Below, one piece after another: positions 8,249 to 16,307 of a DNA stretch of 64,000 nt (positions within the stretch are counted from its first letter, which is position 1; each line of letters begins with the position of its first letter). Source of the stretch: Jiangella gansuensis DSM 44835 (GTDB lineage: Bacteria > Actinomycetota > Actinomycetes > Jiangellales > Jiangellaceae); contig NZ_KI911782.1 in the NCBI RefSeq assembly GCF_000515395.1, positions 1,217,090 to 1,281,089 of the forward strand, given 5' to 3'. Under the pieces are notes generated by a model, which saw only the letters and a program-made list of their open reading frames with translations, was not told the DNA's origin and made no database searches. Position numbers and translations under genes: made by a program.

Positions 8249-9127
8249 ATGAACACCCTCAGCGTGCGTGAGATCCTCGAGCAGGTGGCCGACGGCAGGC
8301 TCGATCCCACTCGGGCGGCCGTCCTGCTCGATCAGGCCGACGGCGCCGCCGAAGCTCCGCTCGGCACTCTTGGCGACGACGACGCCCGCGGCGGCTCCGC
8401 GGCGGGCGGCGGGGGCGCAGGGGCCGGCGGGGGCGCGCGCGCCGGCGCGGGCCGGGACGTCGCTCCGCCCACCATCGAGCGCATCCAGGTCCGGGCCACC
8501 TCCCGGCGCCTCGTCGTCACCGGTGACCCGAGCGTCTCCACCGTCGCCGTCGACGGTCAGCACACGGTCCGTCGCGACGGCACCACCCTGCACATCACCG
8601 GTGAGACCGAGCTGGTGCCCACCGAGGGTGCGTTCACGCTGCTGGCCGGTGGCCGCTGGCGTGACGTCGCGGCGCGGTTCCAGAACGCCGGCCAGATGCT
8701 CGATCTACGGGTCCGGGTGAACCCGGAGCTCGCGGTCACCGCGGAAGCCATCGCCGGGTCGCTCCAGGTCAGTGGCGTTCCGGTGCTCGAACACATTCGG
8801 GTTACGGCCGGGTCGCTGCGGGTGCGCGACCTGGAGAGTTCGGTCGACCTGCTGGTCCAGGCAGGTTCGGCGCAGGTCGAGACCCGCCAGCTGGCCGGTC
8901 ACTCCCGGATGCGATGCGAATCCGGGTCTCTGCAGCTCACCCTGCTGGAAGGCTCGGACGTGCGGGTTCGCTCGGACGTGCAGCTCGGCCGGCTGCGCAC
9001 CGTGCCCGACCGCGTAGGGCGCGACCGTGACCGCGACGTCGTCATCGGCACCGGCGCCGCCGAGATCGACGCCGAGGTCGTCATGGGCGACGTCACCATC
9101 ATTCTGCCGGGGGGTGCTGGCCGATGA
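8249..9127 (+). CDS. DUF4097-like (YvlB-type) beta-repeat protein
   Basis: About 292 residues from ATG 8249 (an ATG at 8240 would add three residues). Residues about 5-27 (VREILEQVADGRLDPTRAA) form the short helical motif that opens YvlB/LiaX-type proteins, followed by a Gly/Ala linker of about 30 residues. Residues 75-290 are beta-rich repeats of the DUF4097 kind (for example AEIDAEVVMGDVTIILPGG). Such proteins occur in envelope-stress operons; molecular function is unknown. It overlaps the following DUF2089 gene by 4 bp. No signal peptide or membrane helix is seen. Confidence 0.75.
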   Translation: MNTLSVREILEQVADGRLDPTRAAVLLDQADGAAEAPLGTLGDDDARGGSAAGGGGAGAGGGARAGAGRDVAPPTIERIQVRATSRRLVVTGDPSVSTVAVDGQHTVRRDGTTLHITGETELVPTEGAFTLLAGGRWRDVAARFQNAGQMLDLRVRVNPELAVTAEAIAGSLQVSGVPVLEHIRVTAGSLRVRDLESSVDLLVQAGSAQVETRQLAGHSRMRCESGSLQLTLLEGSDVRVRSDVQLGRLRTVPDRVGRDRDRDVVIGTGAAEIDAEVVMGDVTIILPGGAGR

Positions 9128-9522
9128 CGCACGGAACCCCGCACGCACATCATCAGGCGCCTGCCGACTGCCCGGTCTGCGGCGTGGAGCTGCATGTCAC
9201 CAGGCTGGGTTGCGACTCCTGCGGCACGGAGCTGTCCGGACGCTTCGCGTCGTGCCCGTACTGCGCGCTCGGAGCGCAGGACCGGAAAATCCTGAGCACG
9301 TTCCTGGTCTCTCGGGGCAATATGAAGGACCTGGCACGGGAGCTGGGGGTGAGTTACCCGACCGCCAGGCAGCGGTTCGCCGAACTGCTCGAGCGACTCG
9401 GATTGGAGGAGGCGGCGGGGTCGGGCGTGCGTCCGGACCACGCCGTGGACCGAGAAGCCGTGTTGCGCCGGTTGGCCGCCGGTGAGCTGGATCTCGATGA
9501 AGCGACCACGCTCTTGAGCTGA
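9124..9522 (+). CDS. DUF2089 zinc-ribbon/HTH protein
   Basis: Encodes 132 residues. Two Cys pairs near the start (CPVCG, then CDSC) and a third (CPYC) predict a zinc ribbon. Residues 55-95 (FLVSRGNMKDLARELGVSYP) form a helix-turn-helix of the DUF2089 family. The C-terminus (AVLRRLAAGELDLDEATTLL) repeats the motif that opens the preceding protein. Translation is coupled through an ATGA overlap. Likely a regulator of its own operon or an envelope-stress response; this is inferred from family context. Confidence 0.8.
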   Translation: MTHGTPHAHHQAPADCPVCGVELHVTRLGCDSCGTELSGRFASCPYCALGAQDRKILSTFLVSRGNMKDLARELGVSYPTARQRFAELLERLGLEEAAGSGVRPDHAVDREAVLRRLAAGELDLDEATTLLS

Positions 9523-9544
9523 CGGCGAACGCCGTAAATCAGGA

Positions 9545-9574
9545 TTGACTTATATAAGTGTAGGCGGGCATTCT
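9545..9574 (+). promoter_or_regulatory. Promoter and palindromic operator of the efflux operon
   Basis: TTGACT (9545-9550) can act as -35 with a weak -10 CATTCT at 9569-9574. The perfect 12-bp palindrome ACTTATATAAGT (9548-9559) overlaps the -35, which is the usual arrangement for a repressor site. This AT-rich stretch stands out in a very GC-rich setting. The repressor is not encoded next to it. Confidence 0.45.
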
Positions 9575-9674
9575 GGCGGATGCCGAGGGCCTGCCCGGGG
9601 TGGGGTGCGCGCCGGCCGACCTTGTCGGAGCCGCCTGCCACCATGCCCACACCAACTCACGAGAGGACACCACC

Positions 9675-10664
9675 GTGAACGCCATCACCGCCGAGGGTCT
9701 GGTCAAGACCTTCGGCTCCGGGGAGAAGGCCGTCAAGGCCGTCGGGGGAGTCGACCTGGTCGTGCCCGAAGGCACCGTGGTCGGCCTGCTCGGCCCGAAC
9801 GGCGCAGGCAAGACCACAACGGTCCGGATGCTCACCACGCTGCTCGCTCCCGACGCTGGTAGAGCGATCGTCGCAGGTCACGACGTCGTCAAGGAGCCGC
9901 AGGCGGTCCGGTCCAAAATCGGCCTCTCCGGGCAGTACGCGGCCGTCGACGAGACCCTCACCGGCCGCGAGAACCTCTGGCTCTTCGGCCGCCTGTACCA
10001 GCTGTCCCGCAAGCAGGCGTCCCAGCGGGCCGAGGAGCTGCTCGAGCAGTTCAACCTCACCGACGCCGCGGACCGGACGCTCAAGACCTACTCCGGCGGA
10101 ATGCGCCGGCGCCTCGACCTCGCCGGCAGTCTGATCGTGCACCCGAAGATCCTCTTCCTGGATGAGCCGACCACCGGGCTGGACCCGGCCAGCCGCCTCG
10201 ACCTGTGGGATGTCATCCGCGAGCGGGTCGCCGAGGGCGCGACCATCCTGCTGACCACCCAGTACCTCGAGGAAGCCGACGCGCTGGCCGACAACATCGT
10301 GGTCATCGACCACGGCCGCGTCATCGCCCAGGGCACGGCCGACCAGCTCAAGGCTCAGATCGGCGGCGAGCGCATCGAGGTCGTGGTCAGCGACGCCCAT
10401 GCGCTCGACACCGCCGAGCAGGTGCTCAACCTCGGCAGCGGCGGGCAGTGCGTGCGCGACGACCACACCCGCAGGCTCACCGTTCCCACCCACACCGGCT
10501 CGAAGGGCCTGATCCAGGTCATCCGAGAGCTCGACGAGGCCGGTGTGTCCATCGACGACATCGCACTGCGCCGCCCCACGCTCGACGACGTCTTCGTCAA
10601 GCTCACCGGGCGGCACGCCGAAGAACAGCAGCCGGCCGGCGAGCCGGCGGGGAGGGCATCGTGA
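9675..10664 (+). CDS. ABC transporter ATP-binding subunit, DrrA-type drug efflux
   Basis: About 329 residues from GTG 9675, which has GAGAGGA upstream. Walker A GPNGAGKTT is at residues 40-48, the signature YSGGMRRRLDLA near 140, and Walker B ILFLDEPTTGLDP near 160. The C-terminal region (TLDDVFVKLTGR) is typical of the daunorubicin-resistance DrrA family. It powers the ABC-2 permease encoded next, overlapping by 4 bp. Substrate is unknown; no biosynthetic genes adjoin it, so this may be intrinsic resistance or lipid export. Confidence 0.9.
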   Translation: MNAITAEGLVKTFGSGEKAVKAVGGVDLVVPEGTVVGLLGPNGAGKTTTVRMLTTLLAPDAGRAIVAGHDVVKEPQAVRSKIGLSGQYAAVDETLTGRENLWLFGRLYQLSRKQASQRAEELLEQFNLTDAADRTLKTYSGGMRRRLDLAGSLIVHPKILFLDEPTTGLDPASRLDLWDVIRERVAEGATILLTTQYLEEADALADNIVVIDHGRVIAQGTADQLKAQIGGERIEVVVSDAHALDTAEQVLNLGSGGQCVRDDHTRRLTVPTHTGSKGLIQVIRELDEAGVSIDDIALRRPTLDDVFVKLTGRHAEEQQPAGEPAGRAS

Positions 10665-11491
10665 CCACCACCGACCTCATGCCGAGCAGTAGCCGGGTGG
10701 GTCTCAGCCAGGCGTTCACCGACGCCATGACCATCACGTGGCGGAACATCCGTGGCGGCTGGCGGGTGCCGGACAACCAGATCTACATGTTCATCCAGCC
10801 GATCATGTTCGTGCTGCTGTTCGCCTACGTGTTCGGCGGCGCGATCCAGGCGCCCGGTGTCGACTACACCGAGTATCTGATGGCCGGCATCTTCGTGCAG
10901 ACCATGGCGTTCGCGTGTGCGCCGGCCAGCGTCGGTCTGGCCGACGACATGCAGAAGGGCCTCATCGACCGGTTCCGCTCACTGCCGATGGCCCGCTCCG
11001 CGGTCATCTCCGGCCGCGTCGTGGCCGACCTGGCGAACCAGTTCATCGTGCTGGTCATCATGATCATCTGCGGGTTCATCGTCGGCTGGACGTTCCACAA
11101 CGGTATCGCCCAGTTCATCGCGGCCGTCGGGCTGATGATGCTGTTCGCGTTCGCGATGCTCTGGGTCGGCGCCTTGATCGGTCTGTCGGTCGGCAACCCG
11201 CAGGTGGCCGCGTCCGCCGGGCTGATCTGGCTGTTCCCCGTCGTGTTCATGTCCAACGCGTTCGTGCCGCCGTCGACCATGCCGTCCGTGGTTCAGGCCA
11301 TCGCCGAGTGGAACCCCGTCAGCGCCATGGTGGCCGGTGCGCGTGACCTGTTCGGCAACCAGGGCATCATCGATTCCGACGCTTGGCCGATGCAGAACCC
11401 CGTCTTGGCTGCGGTGCTGTGGTGCCTGCTGATCATCGCCGTCTTCGCACCCCTGGCGATCCGCAAGTACAAAGCGGCCGCCAGCAAGTAA
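10661..11491 (+). CDS. ABC-2 type permease, DrrB-type
   Basis: About 276 residues from GTG 10661, overlapping the ATPase stop (GTGA). Six predicted membrane segments; MFIQPIMFVLLFAYVFGG near residue 50 and MQKGLIDRFRSLPMARSA around 105 are typical of DrrB permeases. It forms the membrane channel for the ATPase just upstream. A perfect 22-bp hairpin follows the stop codon. Confidence 0.9.
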   Translation: MTTTDLMPSSSRVGLSQAFTDAMTITWRNIRGGWRVPDNQIYMFIQPIMFVLLFAYVFGGAIQAPGVDYTEYLMAGIFVQTMAFACAPASVGLADDMQKGLIDRFRSLPMARSAVISGRVVADLANQFIVLVIMIICGFIVGWTFHNGIAQFIAAVGLMMLFAFAMLWVGALIGLSVGNPQVAASAGLIWLFPVVFMSNAFVPPSTMPSVVQAIAEWNPVSAMVAGARDLFGNQGIIDSDAWPMQNPVLAAVLWCLLIIAVFAPLAIRKYKAAASK

Positions 11492-11497
11492 TACCTG

Positions 11498-11549
11498 TGA
11501 TCGACAGGGCGCTGCTACCGCCAGTGGGGTAGCAGCGCCCTGTCGATCA
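11498..11549. repeat. TGATC-bordered palindrome, single example, bidirectional terminator
   Basis: A perfect 22-bp inverted repeat (11498-11519 with 11528-11549, 8-nt loop) that begins TGATCGAC and ends GTCGATCA. It lies between the convergent efflux permease and greA, so it can end both transcripts. Its border bases match the multi-copy palindrome families elsewhere in the window. Confidence 0.85.
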
Positions 11550-11562
11550 ATGGGGCTGGGGG

Positions 11563-12066
11563 TCAGGCGCCGTACGGCTTGGCGCTGACCACCTCGACGG
11601 TGATGGTGTTGCCGTTGGGCGCCTGGTAGGACGCCTTCTCGCCGACCTTCTTGCCGCTGATGGCAGCGCCGAGCGGCGACTTCAGCGAGTAGACGTCGAT
11701 GTCGACGGAGTCGTCCAGGGACGCGAGCTCGCGCGAGCCGAGCAGGAAGCGCTCGACCTCGTCGTCGCCCTGGAAGCGGATCTCGATGATCATGCCGGGC
11801 TCGACGACGCCGTCGTCAGGCGGGTCGCCGACCTGGGCGCGCTGCAGGAGCTGCTGCAGCTGGTGGATGCGGGCCTCCTGCTTGCCCTGCTCCTCCTTGG
11901 CAGCGTGATACCCGCCGTTCTCCGACAGGTCGCCCTCGGCTCGCGCCTCCTCGATCCGCCTCGCGATCTCGAGGCGGGCCGGGCCCATCAGGTGCTCCAG
12001 CTCCTCCTTGAGGCGGTCGTAGGCATCCTGGGTGAGCCAGGCGACGTTATCGCTAGTAGCGGTCAC
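11563..12066 (-). CDS. greA: Transcription elongation factor GreA
   Basis: About 167 residues from GTG 12066, with a GAGGAG Shine-Dalgarno about 9 nt upstream. N-terminal coiled coil (WLTQDAYDRLKEELEHL) with the acidic tip region GDLSENGGYHAAKEEQ, and a C-terminal FKBP-like domain (SPLGAAISGKKVGEKASY). It stimulates RNA cleavage in backtracked RNA polymerase. Next to DUF4307 and mca, as in mycobacteria (Rv1080c-Rv1082). Confidence 0.95.
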   Translation of the reverse strand: MTATSDNVAWLTQDAYDRLKEELEHLMGPARLEIARRIEEARAEGDLSENGGYHAAKEEQGKQEARIHQLQQLLQRAQVGDPPDDGVVEPGMIIEIRFQGDDEVERFLLGSRELASLDDSVDIDVYSLKSPLGAAISGKKVGEKASYQAPNGNTITVEVVSAKPYGA

Positions 12067-12216
12067 GGCAACTGCTCCTCGGGTATCTATCGGGTTCGAT
12101 GTGCACGACTCATGGGTGTGCTCCACCGCCGGGCCAGCCGCCCGGAGAATGGTGACGGGGAATCCACAAGGATACAAGATTTGCGGTGACGCGACGATTA
12201 TCCCAGGTCAGCAGGG

Positions 12217-12636
12217 CTAGTCGGCCGGCCGGCAACCGGTCAGCTCGGGAGCGATGCCGTCGCCCTGGAGCGGAATTTCGGCGTCGACCCGCAGGTGTTC
12301 CTCGGGCCCTGCCGGGACCTCCAGCTCCAACTGCCCGACGACGATCTGCCGCAGGTCGACGGCCACCAGGTCGCAGGTGACAGCGAGGCCGGCGTCACGG
12401 CGGATCTCGACCGTCACCGGCAGCACGTCACCGCGCGGAGGGTCCCAGGAATGCACGCTGGCGTCCAGCGGGGCGGTCACGGTGCGGACGATGAACCACG
12501 TGGCCACCGCCACCAGCACCAGGAACGCCGCGGAGACGGCGATGAGCAGGCCACGCCCGGGCTTATCGCGCCCTGGACCGCTACGCCCGTAGCGCTCGGC
12601 CATGAGTTCGGGCGACTCGGTCCGGTGGTCGGCCAT
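12217..12636 (-). CDS. DUF4307 membrane protein
   Basis: About 139 residues from ATG 12636. A cytoplasmic N-terminus (ERYGRSGPGRDKPGRG) leads into one membrane helix (LLIAVSAAFLVLVAVATWFI), followed by an extracytoplasmic domain of about 85 residues with two cysteines (VTCDLVA, and LTGCRPAD at the end) that may form a disulfide. This is the DUF4307 pattern of Rv1081c, found between greA and mca across actinobacteria. Function is unknown. It is separated from greA by 150 bp, in which I see no convincing promoter. Confidence 0.85.
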   Translation of the reverse strand: MADHRTESPELMAERYGRSGPGRDKPGRGLLIAVSAAFLVLVAVATWFIVRTVTAPLDASVHSWDPPRGDVLPVTVEIRRDAGLAVTCDLVAVDLRQIVVGQLELEVPAGPEEHLRVDAEIPLQGDGIAPELTGCRPAD

Positions 12637-12769
12637 CAGGATGCGTCCCAGGGGCTGGCGGATGGGTTGTCGGTGTGGTGCGGCACCATTATCCCGTGGA
12701 CGGTTCCGTGGGGCCACCGTGGCCCGGACATGGCCGTGTACAGGAGTCGAGGCGAACAATGGGGTCCTG

Positions 12770-13630
12770 GTGAACGAGCCGCTGCGGCTGATGCACGTAC
12801 ATGCTCATCCCGACGACGAGTCCAGCAAGGGCGCAGCGTCCACGGCTCGGTACGTCGCGGAGGGCGTCGACGTCCTGGTGGTCACCTGCACCGGGGGCGA
12901 GCGCGGCTCCATCCTCAACCCGAAGATGGACCGTCCCGACGTGCTCGAGAACATGTCCTCGATCCGCCGGCAGGAGATGGACGCCGCACGCAGCATCCTC
13001 GGCGTCCGGCAGGAGTGGCTCGGCTTCGTCGACTCCGGCCTTCCCGAAGGCGATCCCCTCCCGCCGCTCCCAGAGGGCAGCTTCGGGCTGATGCCGGTCG
13101 AGAAGGCCGCGGAACCGCTGGTCGAGGTCATGCGGCGGTTCCGGCCGCACGTCGTCACCACGTACGACGAGAACGGCGGCTACCCGCACCCCGACCACAT
13201 CATGTGTCACAAGATCACCGTGGCCGCGTTCGACGCCGCGGGCGACGCCGGACAGTACCCGGGCACCGGTGAGGCGTGGCAGCCGCGCAAGCTCTATTAC
13301 CACCACGCGTTCAGCCGTGGCCGCATGCTCGCGCTCCACGAGGAGATGCAGCGGCGTGGGCTGCCGTCGCCGTACGCCGAGCGGCTCGAGGACTGGACCG
13401 ACACCGCCTGGGACGACCGCGTGACCACCAGGGTCCAGTGCGCCCAGTACTTCCCGGTCCGCGACCGCGCGCTGCTGGCCCACGCCACCCAGATCGACCC
13501 GGACGGGCCGTGGTTCGCCGTCCCGCTCGAGGTGCACCAGGCCGCCTGGCCGACGGAAGACTACGAGCTGGTCACGTCGCACGTCCCCACGGAGCTGCCC
13601 GAGGACGACCTCTTCGCGGGCCTGCGCTGA
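12770..13630 (+). CDS. mca: Mycothiol S-conjugate amidase Mca
   Basis: About 286 residues from GTG 12770; homology begins directly there although the frame is open upstream. The LmbE/PIG-L zinc motif HAHPDDE is at residues 11-17 and the second ligand motif YPHPDHIMCH lies near residue 145. It cleaves mycothiol-toxin conjugates to a mercapturic acid and GlcN-inositol, detoxifying electrophiles. Length and the C-terminal half match Mca rather than the shorter MshB. It marks the organism as a mycothiol producer. Confidence 0.93.
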   Translation: MNEPLRLMHVHAHPDDESSKGAASTARYVAEGVDVLVVTCTGGERGSILNPKMDRPDVLENMSSIRRQEMDAARSILGVRQEWLGFVDSGLPEGDPLPPLPEGSFGLMPVEKAAEPLVEVMRRFRPHVVTTYDENGGYPHPDHIMCHKITVAAFDAAGDAGQYPGTGEAWQPRKLYYHHAFSRGRMLALHEEMQRRGLPSPYAERLEDWTDTAWDDRVTTRVQCAQYFPVRDRALLAHATQIDPDGPWFAVPLEVHQAAWPTEDYELVTSHVPTELPEDDLFAGLR

Positions 13631-13682
13631 CCGGCGGCGACGAACGGTGCGATAATGAAGGAACAGGCGTGACGACGAGGAG

Positions 13683-13895
13683 ATGGGCGCCGTGCATCTG
13701 ATTGCGGCTGCCGCTGAGGCCGAGACCACCGGCGTGGGCCCTGGGCTGATCGGGTTCCTGGTCATCATGTTCCTGCTGGTGGCGTTGCTGGTGCTCTACC
13801 GCAGCCTGCGCAAGCAGATCCGCAGGGTCGACTTCGACGCCGAGGGCCGCTCCGACGCCGAACGGATGCGTGGGCACCACGAGACATCGGACTGA
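13683..13895 (+). CDS. Small single-pass membrane protein (Rv1083-like)
   Basis: Encodes 70 residues: a short periplasmic-side start, one membrane helix (LIGFLVIMFLLVALLVLY), then a basic tail (RSLRKQIRRVDFDAEGR). It follows mca by about 50 bp, the place occupied by Rv1083 in M. tuberculosis. Function is unknown; the conserved position with mca suggests a housekeeping role. Confidence 0.75.
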   Translation: MGAVHLIAAAAEAETTGVGPGLIGFLVIMFLLVALLVLYRSLRKQIRRVDFDAEGRSDAERMRGHHETSD

Positions 13896-13902
13896 CCCAG
13901 AC

Positions 13903-14418
13903 GTGACGGCGGCGCCGAGGTCCGGACGGGCCGCTGCGGCCCGTGAGCTCAGTCCGGCGCGCGTCGGTGCCGGTAGCGGCGCGGTCGAGACCCTGGTCGC
14001 GATGCGCCGGGCGCGCGATCACATCGACCGCTGCTACGCCGACCCCATCGACCTGGCCGGCATCGCCGCCGCGGCCGGGTATTCCCGCTTCCACCTGGTC
14101 CGCGCGTTCCGGGCCGCGTACGGTGAGACGCCCGGCCGCTACCTCACCCGTCGGCGGGTCGAGCGGGCGCAGGAGCTGCTGCGGGTCGCCGACCTCAGTG
14201 TCACGGAGATCTGCCATCTGGTCGGCTTCTCCAGCCTGGGCTCGTTCAGCAGCCTCTTCACCGAGCTGGTCGGGGTGCCGCCGTCGCAGTTCCAACGCGC
14301 GGCGCACGCTTCCGGCCCGCCGCTCATCCCCGGCTGTTACATCCTGATGTGCGCCGGCCCGCGCCCGGCAGCGAAGACAGCAACGACGGAGAAGCTCGAC
14401 CCGCCCGGCGGGCCCTAA
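13903..14418 (+). CDS. AraC-family transcriptional regulator
   Basis: About 171 residues if it starts at GTG 13903; the start is uncertain. One AraC DNA-binding domain occupies residues about 30-130 (IDLAGIAAAAGYSRFHLVRA, then VTEICHLVGFSSLGSFSSLF). No separate ligand-binding domain is present. It is followed 40 bp later by a VOC protein, a pairing I recall in several actinobacteria, where the regulator probably controls the VOC gene. Confidence 0.85.
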   Translation: MTAAPRSGRAAAARELSPARVGAGSGAVETLVAMRRARDHIDRCYADPIDLAGIAAAAGYSRFHLVRAFRAAYGETPGRYLTRRRVERAQELLRVADLSVTEICHLVGFSSLGSFSSLFTELVGVPPSQFQRAAHASGPPLIPGCYILMCAGPRPAAKTATTEKLDPPGGP

Positions 14419-14458
14419 CGTCGATGGCACACGATGCCGAATCGACAGGAGTACTGCC

Positions 14459-14920
14459 GTGATCACCAAGTTGGGTGTCGCCAGCGTCTACGTGAACGAC
14501 TACGACGAAGCACTGGCGTTCTTCATCGACAAGCTGGGCTTCCAGCTGCGTTCCGACGTGCGCATGGAGAACGGTTACCGGTGGCTGACGGTCGGCCCGT
14601 CGGCGAGCCCCGAGTTCCAGCTCGCGCTGAGCGTCCCGGGTCCGCCGATGCACGACGAGGAGACGGCGGCGACGCTGCGGGCGCTGATGGCCAAAGGCAC
14701 GTTGAGCGGGGGCGCGTGGAACACCGACGACTGCCGCCGGACCTTCGACGAGTATTCGGCGCGCGGAGTGGAGTTCATCCAGGAGCCGGTCGACCGGCCG
14801 TACGGCGTCGAGGCGGTCTTCCGCGACAACTCCGGTAACTGGTACAGCCTCAACGAGCTCAACGACAAGGCACTCGACCAGAAGGCCATGTCCGAGGCGT
14901 TCGAGTCTGGCGCGCCCTGA
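14459..14920 (+). CDS. VOC (glyoxalase/bleomycin-resistance fold) protein
   Basis: Encodes 153 residues from GTG 14459, with AGGAG 8 nt upstream. Two beta-alpha-beta-beta-beta halves: VASVYVNDYDEALAFFIDKL at the start and a second half ending AVFRDNSGNWYSLNE. The usual metal-ligand Glu near the end of the fold is replaced by other residues around YSLNE, so metal binding is uncertain. Substrate is unknown. Probably regulated by the AraC protein just upstream. Confidence 0.82.
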   Translation: MITKLGVASVYVNDYDEALAFFIDKLGFQLRSDVRMENGYRWLTVGPSASPEFQLALSVPGPPMHDEETAATLRALMAKGTLSGGAWNTDDCRRTFDEYSARGVEFIQEPVDRPYGVEAVFRDNSGNWYSLNELNDKALDQKAMSEAFESGAP

Positions 14921-14930
14921 CTTCAGCCCG

Positions 14931-14949
14931 GGTCCGGGCGGGCCGGACC
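14931..14949. terminator. Short GC hairpin after the VOC gene
   Basis: GGTCCGG (14931-14937) and CCGGACC (14943-14949) form a perfect 7-bp stem with a 5-nt loop, 10 bp after the VOC stop codon. There is no T tract, which is common in this group. Confidence 0.5.
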
Positions 14950-15055
14950 TCCCTTGACGCTCCTTGATCACAGTGTTAAGCCTGGGCGGGCTTGCGCCAT
15001 GAGGCTCGGCCTCGCACAGGGGGCGTTGGCTTTCGGGGGGAACAGGGGGAAGGTC

Positions 15056-16177
15056 ATGGTGCGTTTTCCGCATGCGCGGGCCGCTGCAGCAGTCGCGACC
15101 GGGGTGGTCGTTGCCAGCGGCATGCTGGCTGGAGCAGCATCGGCCGCGAACGCCGCATCCGCTTCGGGTGGCGGGTGGCGCGAGCCGACGCCGGTCGTCG
15201 AGTTGGACGGACCACGCGGCGTCGCCGTCGATCACGCCGGCCGCATCGTCGTCAGCGAGGCCGACGGCACCATCAGCCGCGTCATCGATCGCGGCCGCAA
15301 TCCCAAGGTGCACGAGCTCGGGTCGGTACCGGCTGGGTTCATCGCCCCAGCCGTGGCCGTCGCCCGGGGCAATCGGGTGTTCGCCTTGACGACCGCGGGC
15401 GAGCCGGGCACCGGGGCCGCCACGCTCTACCAGGTGCGGCCGGGCCGCGCTGCGAAGGCGATCGCCGACATCGCCGCCTATCAGCAGACGGATCCGGACC
15501 CGTACGACCTCGAGGACAACCCGACGGAGTCCAACCCGTTCGGCGTCGCGGCGCTGAAGGACGGGAGCGTGCTCGTGGCCGACGCGGCCGGTAACGACCT
15601 GCTGCGTGTCCACCCGAACGGCGACGTCGTCACGGTCGCCCGGTTCAAGCCACGGGTGGTCGAAGTTCCGGAGGAACTGCCCGACGAGTTCGACGGCGAG
15701 CCGCTGCCGCCAGCCGGCACGCCGATACCCGCCGAGTCCGTCCCAACGTCGATCACGGTCGGCTCCGACGGCTACTGGTACGTCGGCGAGCTGCGCGGCT
15801 TCCCGGCCACGCCGGGGACGTCGCAGATCTGGCGCATCAAGCCGGGCAGCGTCGACGCCGTCTGTGACCCGGAGCGACCGAACAGCGGACACTGCCGCCG
15901 CTTCGCCGACGGCCTGACGTCCGTGGTGGACCTGGCCGGCGGCTCGCACGGCACCATCTATGCGGTGCAGTTGGTCCAGCAGAGCTGGCTGCAATGGGAG
16001 CTCGGCCTGGCCGACCCGCCGGTCGGCGGACTGATCAAGGTGCGGCCCGGTGGCTCGAAGTCAGAGATCGCCCCTGGCTCGTTCATCCTGCCCGGCGGTG
16101 TCGATGTGGGGCGGCATGGAAAGCTCTACGTGACCGCGCCGGTATTCGGCCCGGGAGCATTGCTGCGGGTCGGTTGA
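15056..16177 (+). CDS. Secreted ScyD/ScyE-family beta-propeller protein
   Basis: About 373 residues from ATG 15056, which has GGGGGAAGG just upstream; the frame is open earlier. A signal peptide is clear (VATGVVVASGMLAGAASA). The rest resembles SMP-30/NHL-type propeller repeats: GPRGVAVDHAGRIVVSEADG near the start, SVLVADAAGNDLLRVHPNGD, and LPGGVDVGRHGKLYVTAP at the end. ScyD/ScyE is the annotation name of the family; here a scytonemin role is not implied. Likely an exported binding or hydrolytic protein. Stands alone between VOC and the fic region. Confidence 0.78.
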   Translation: MVRFPHARAAAAVATGVVVASGMLAGAASAANAASASGGGWREPTPVVELDGPRGVAVDHAGRIVVSEADGTISRVIDRGRNPKVHELGSVPAGFIAPAVAVARGNRVFALTTAGEPGTGAATLYQVRPGRAAKAIADIAAYQQTDPDPYDLEDNPTESNPFGVAALKDGSVLVADAAGNDLLRVHPNGDVVTVARFKPRVVEVPEELPDEFDGEPLPPAGTPIPAESVPTSITVGSDGYWYVGELRGFPATPGTSQIWRIKPGSVDAVCDPERPNSGHCRRFADGLTSVVDLAGGSHGTIYAVQLVQQSWLQWELGLADPPVGGLIKVRPGGSKSEIAPGSFILPGGVDVGRHGKLYVTAPVFGPGALLRVG

Positions 16178-16191
16178 GGGACGCTGTCAGC

Positions 16192-16250
16192 GCCCGGGAA
16201 TTGTGATGGCGAATTGAATCTCCGTCACATCGTCCGTCACGTTCCCGGGC
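16192..16250. terminator. Hairpin after the ScyD-like gene
   Basis: GCCCGGGAA (16192-16200) pairs with TTCCCGGGC (16242-16250); the 41-nt loop contains further partial pairing. It begins 15 bp after the stop codon and is probably a terminator. Confidence 0.5.
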
Positions 16251-16274
16251 CTTGATTTGCACCCTGGGGCCGCG

Positions 16275-16303
16275 TTGACATGCCCCGATGCATGGTGCAT
16301 AGT
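16275..16303 (+). promoter_or_regulatory. Strong promoter with internal operator in the fic-upstream gap
   Basis: TTGACA (16275-16280), exactly 17 nt, then CATAGT (16298-16303). The spacer holds an inverted repeat, ATGCA/TGCAT (16288-16292 and 16296-16300), as expected of an operator. No convincing coding sequence follows it before the fic operator, so it probably drives the structured RNA described next. Confidence 0.5.
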
Positions 16304-16307
16304 CGGC

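Noticed and set aside
15056-16177. Scytonemin biosynthesis gene because of the ScyD/ScyE family name
   Set aside because: Family name only; no other scytonemin genes are present and the organism is not a cyanobacterium.
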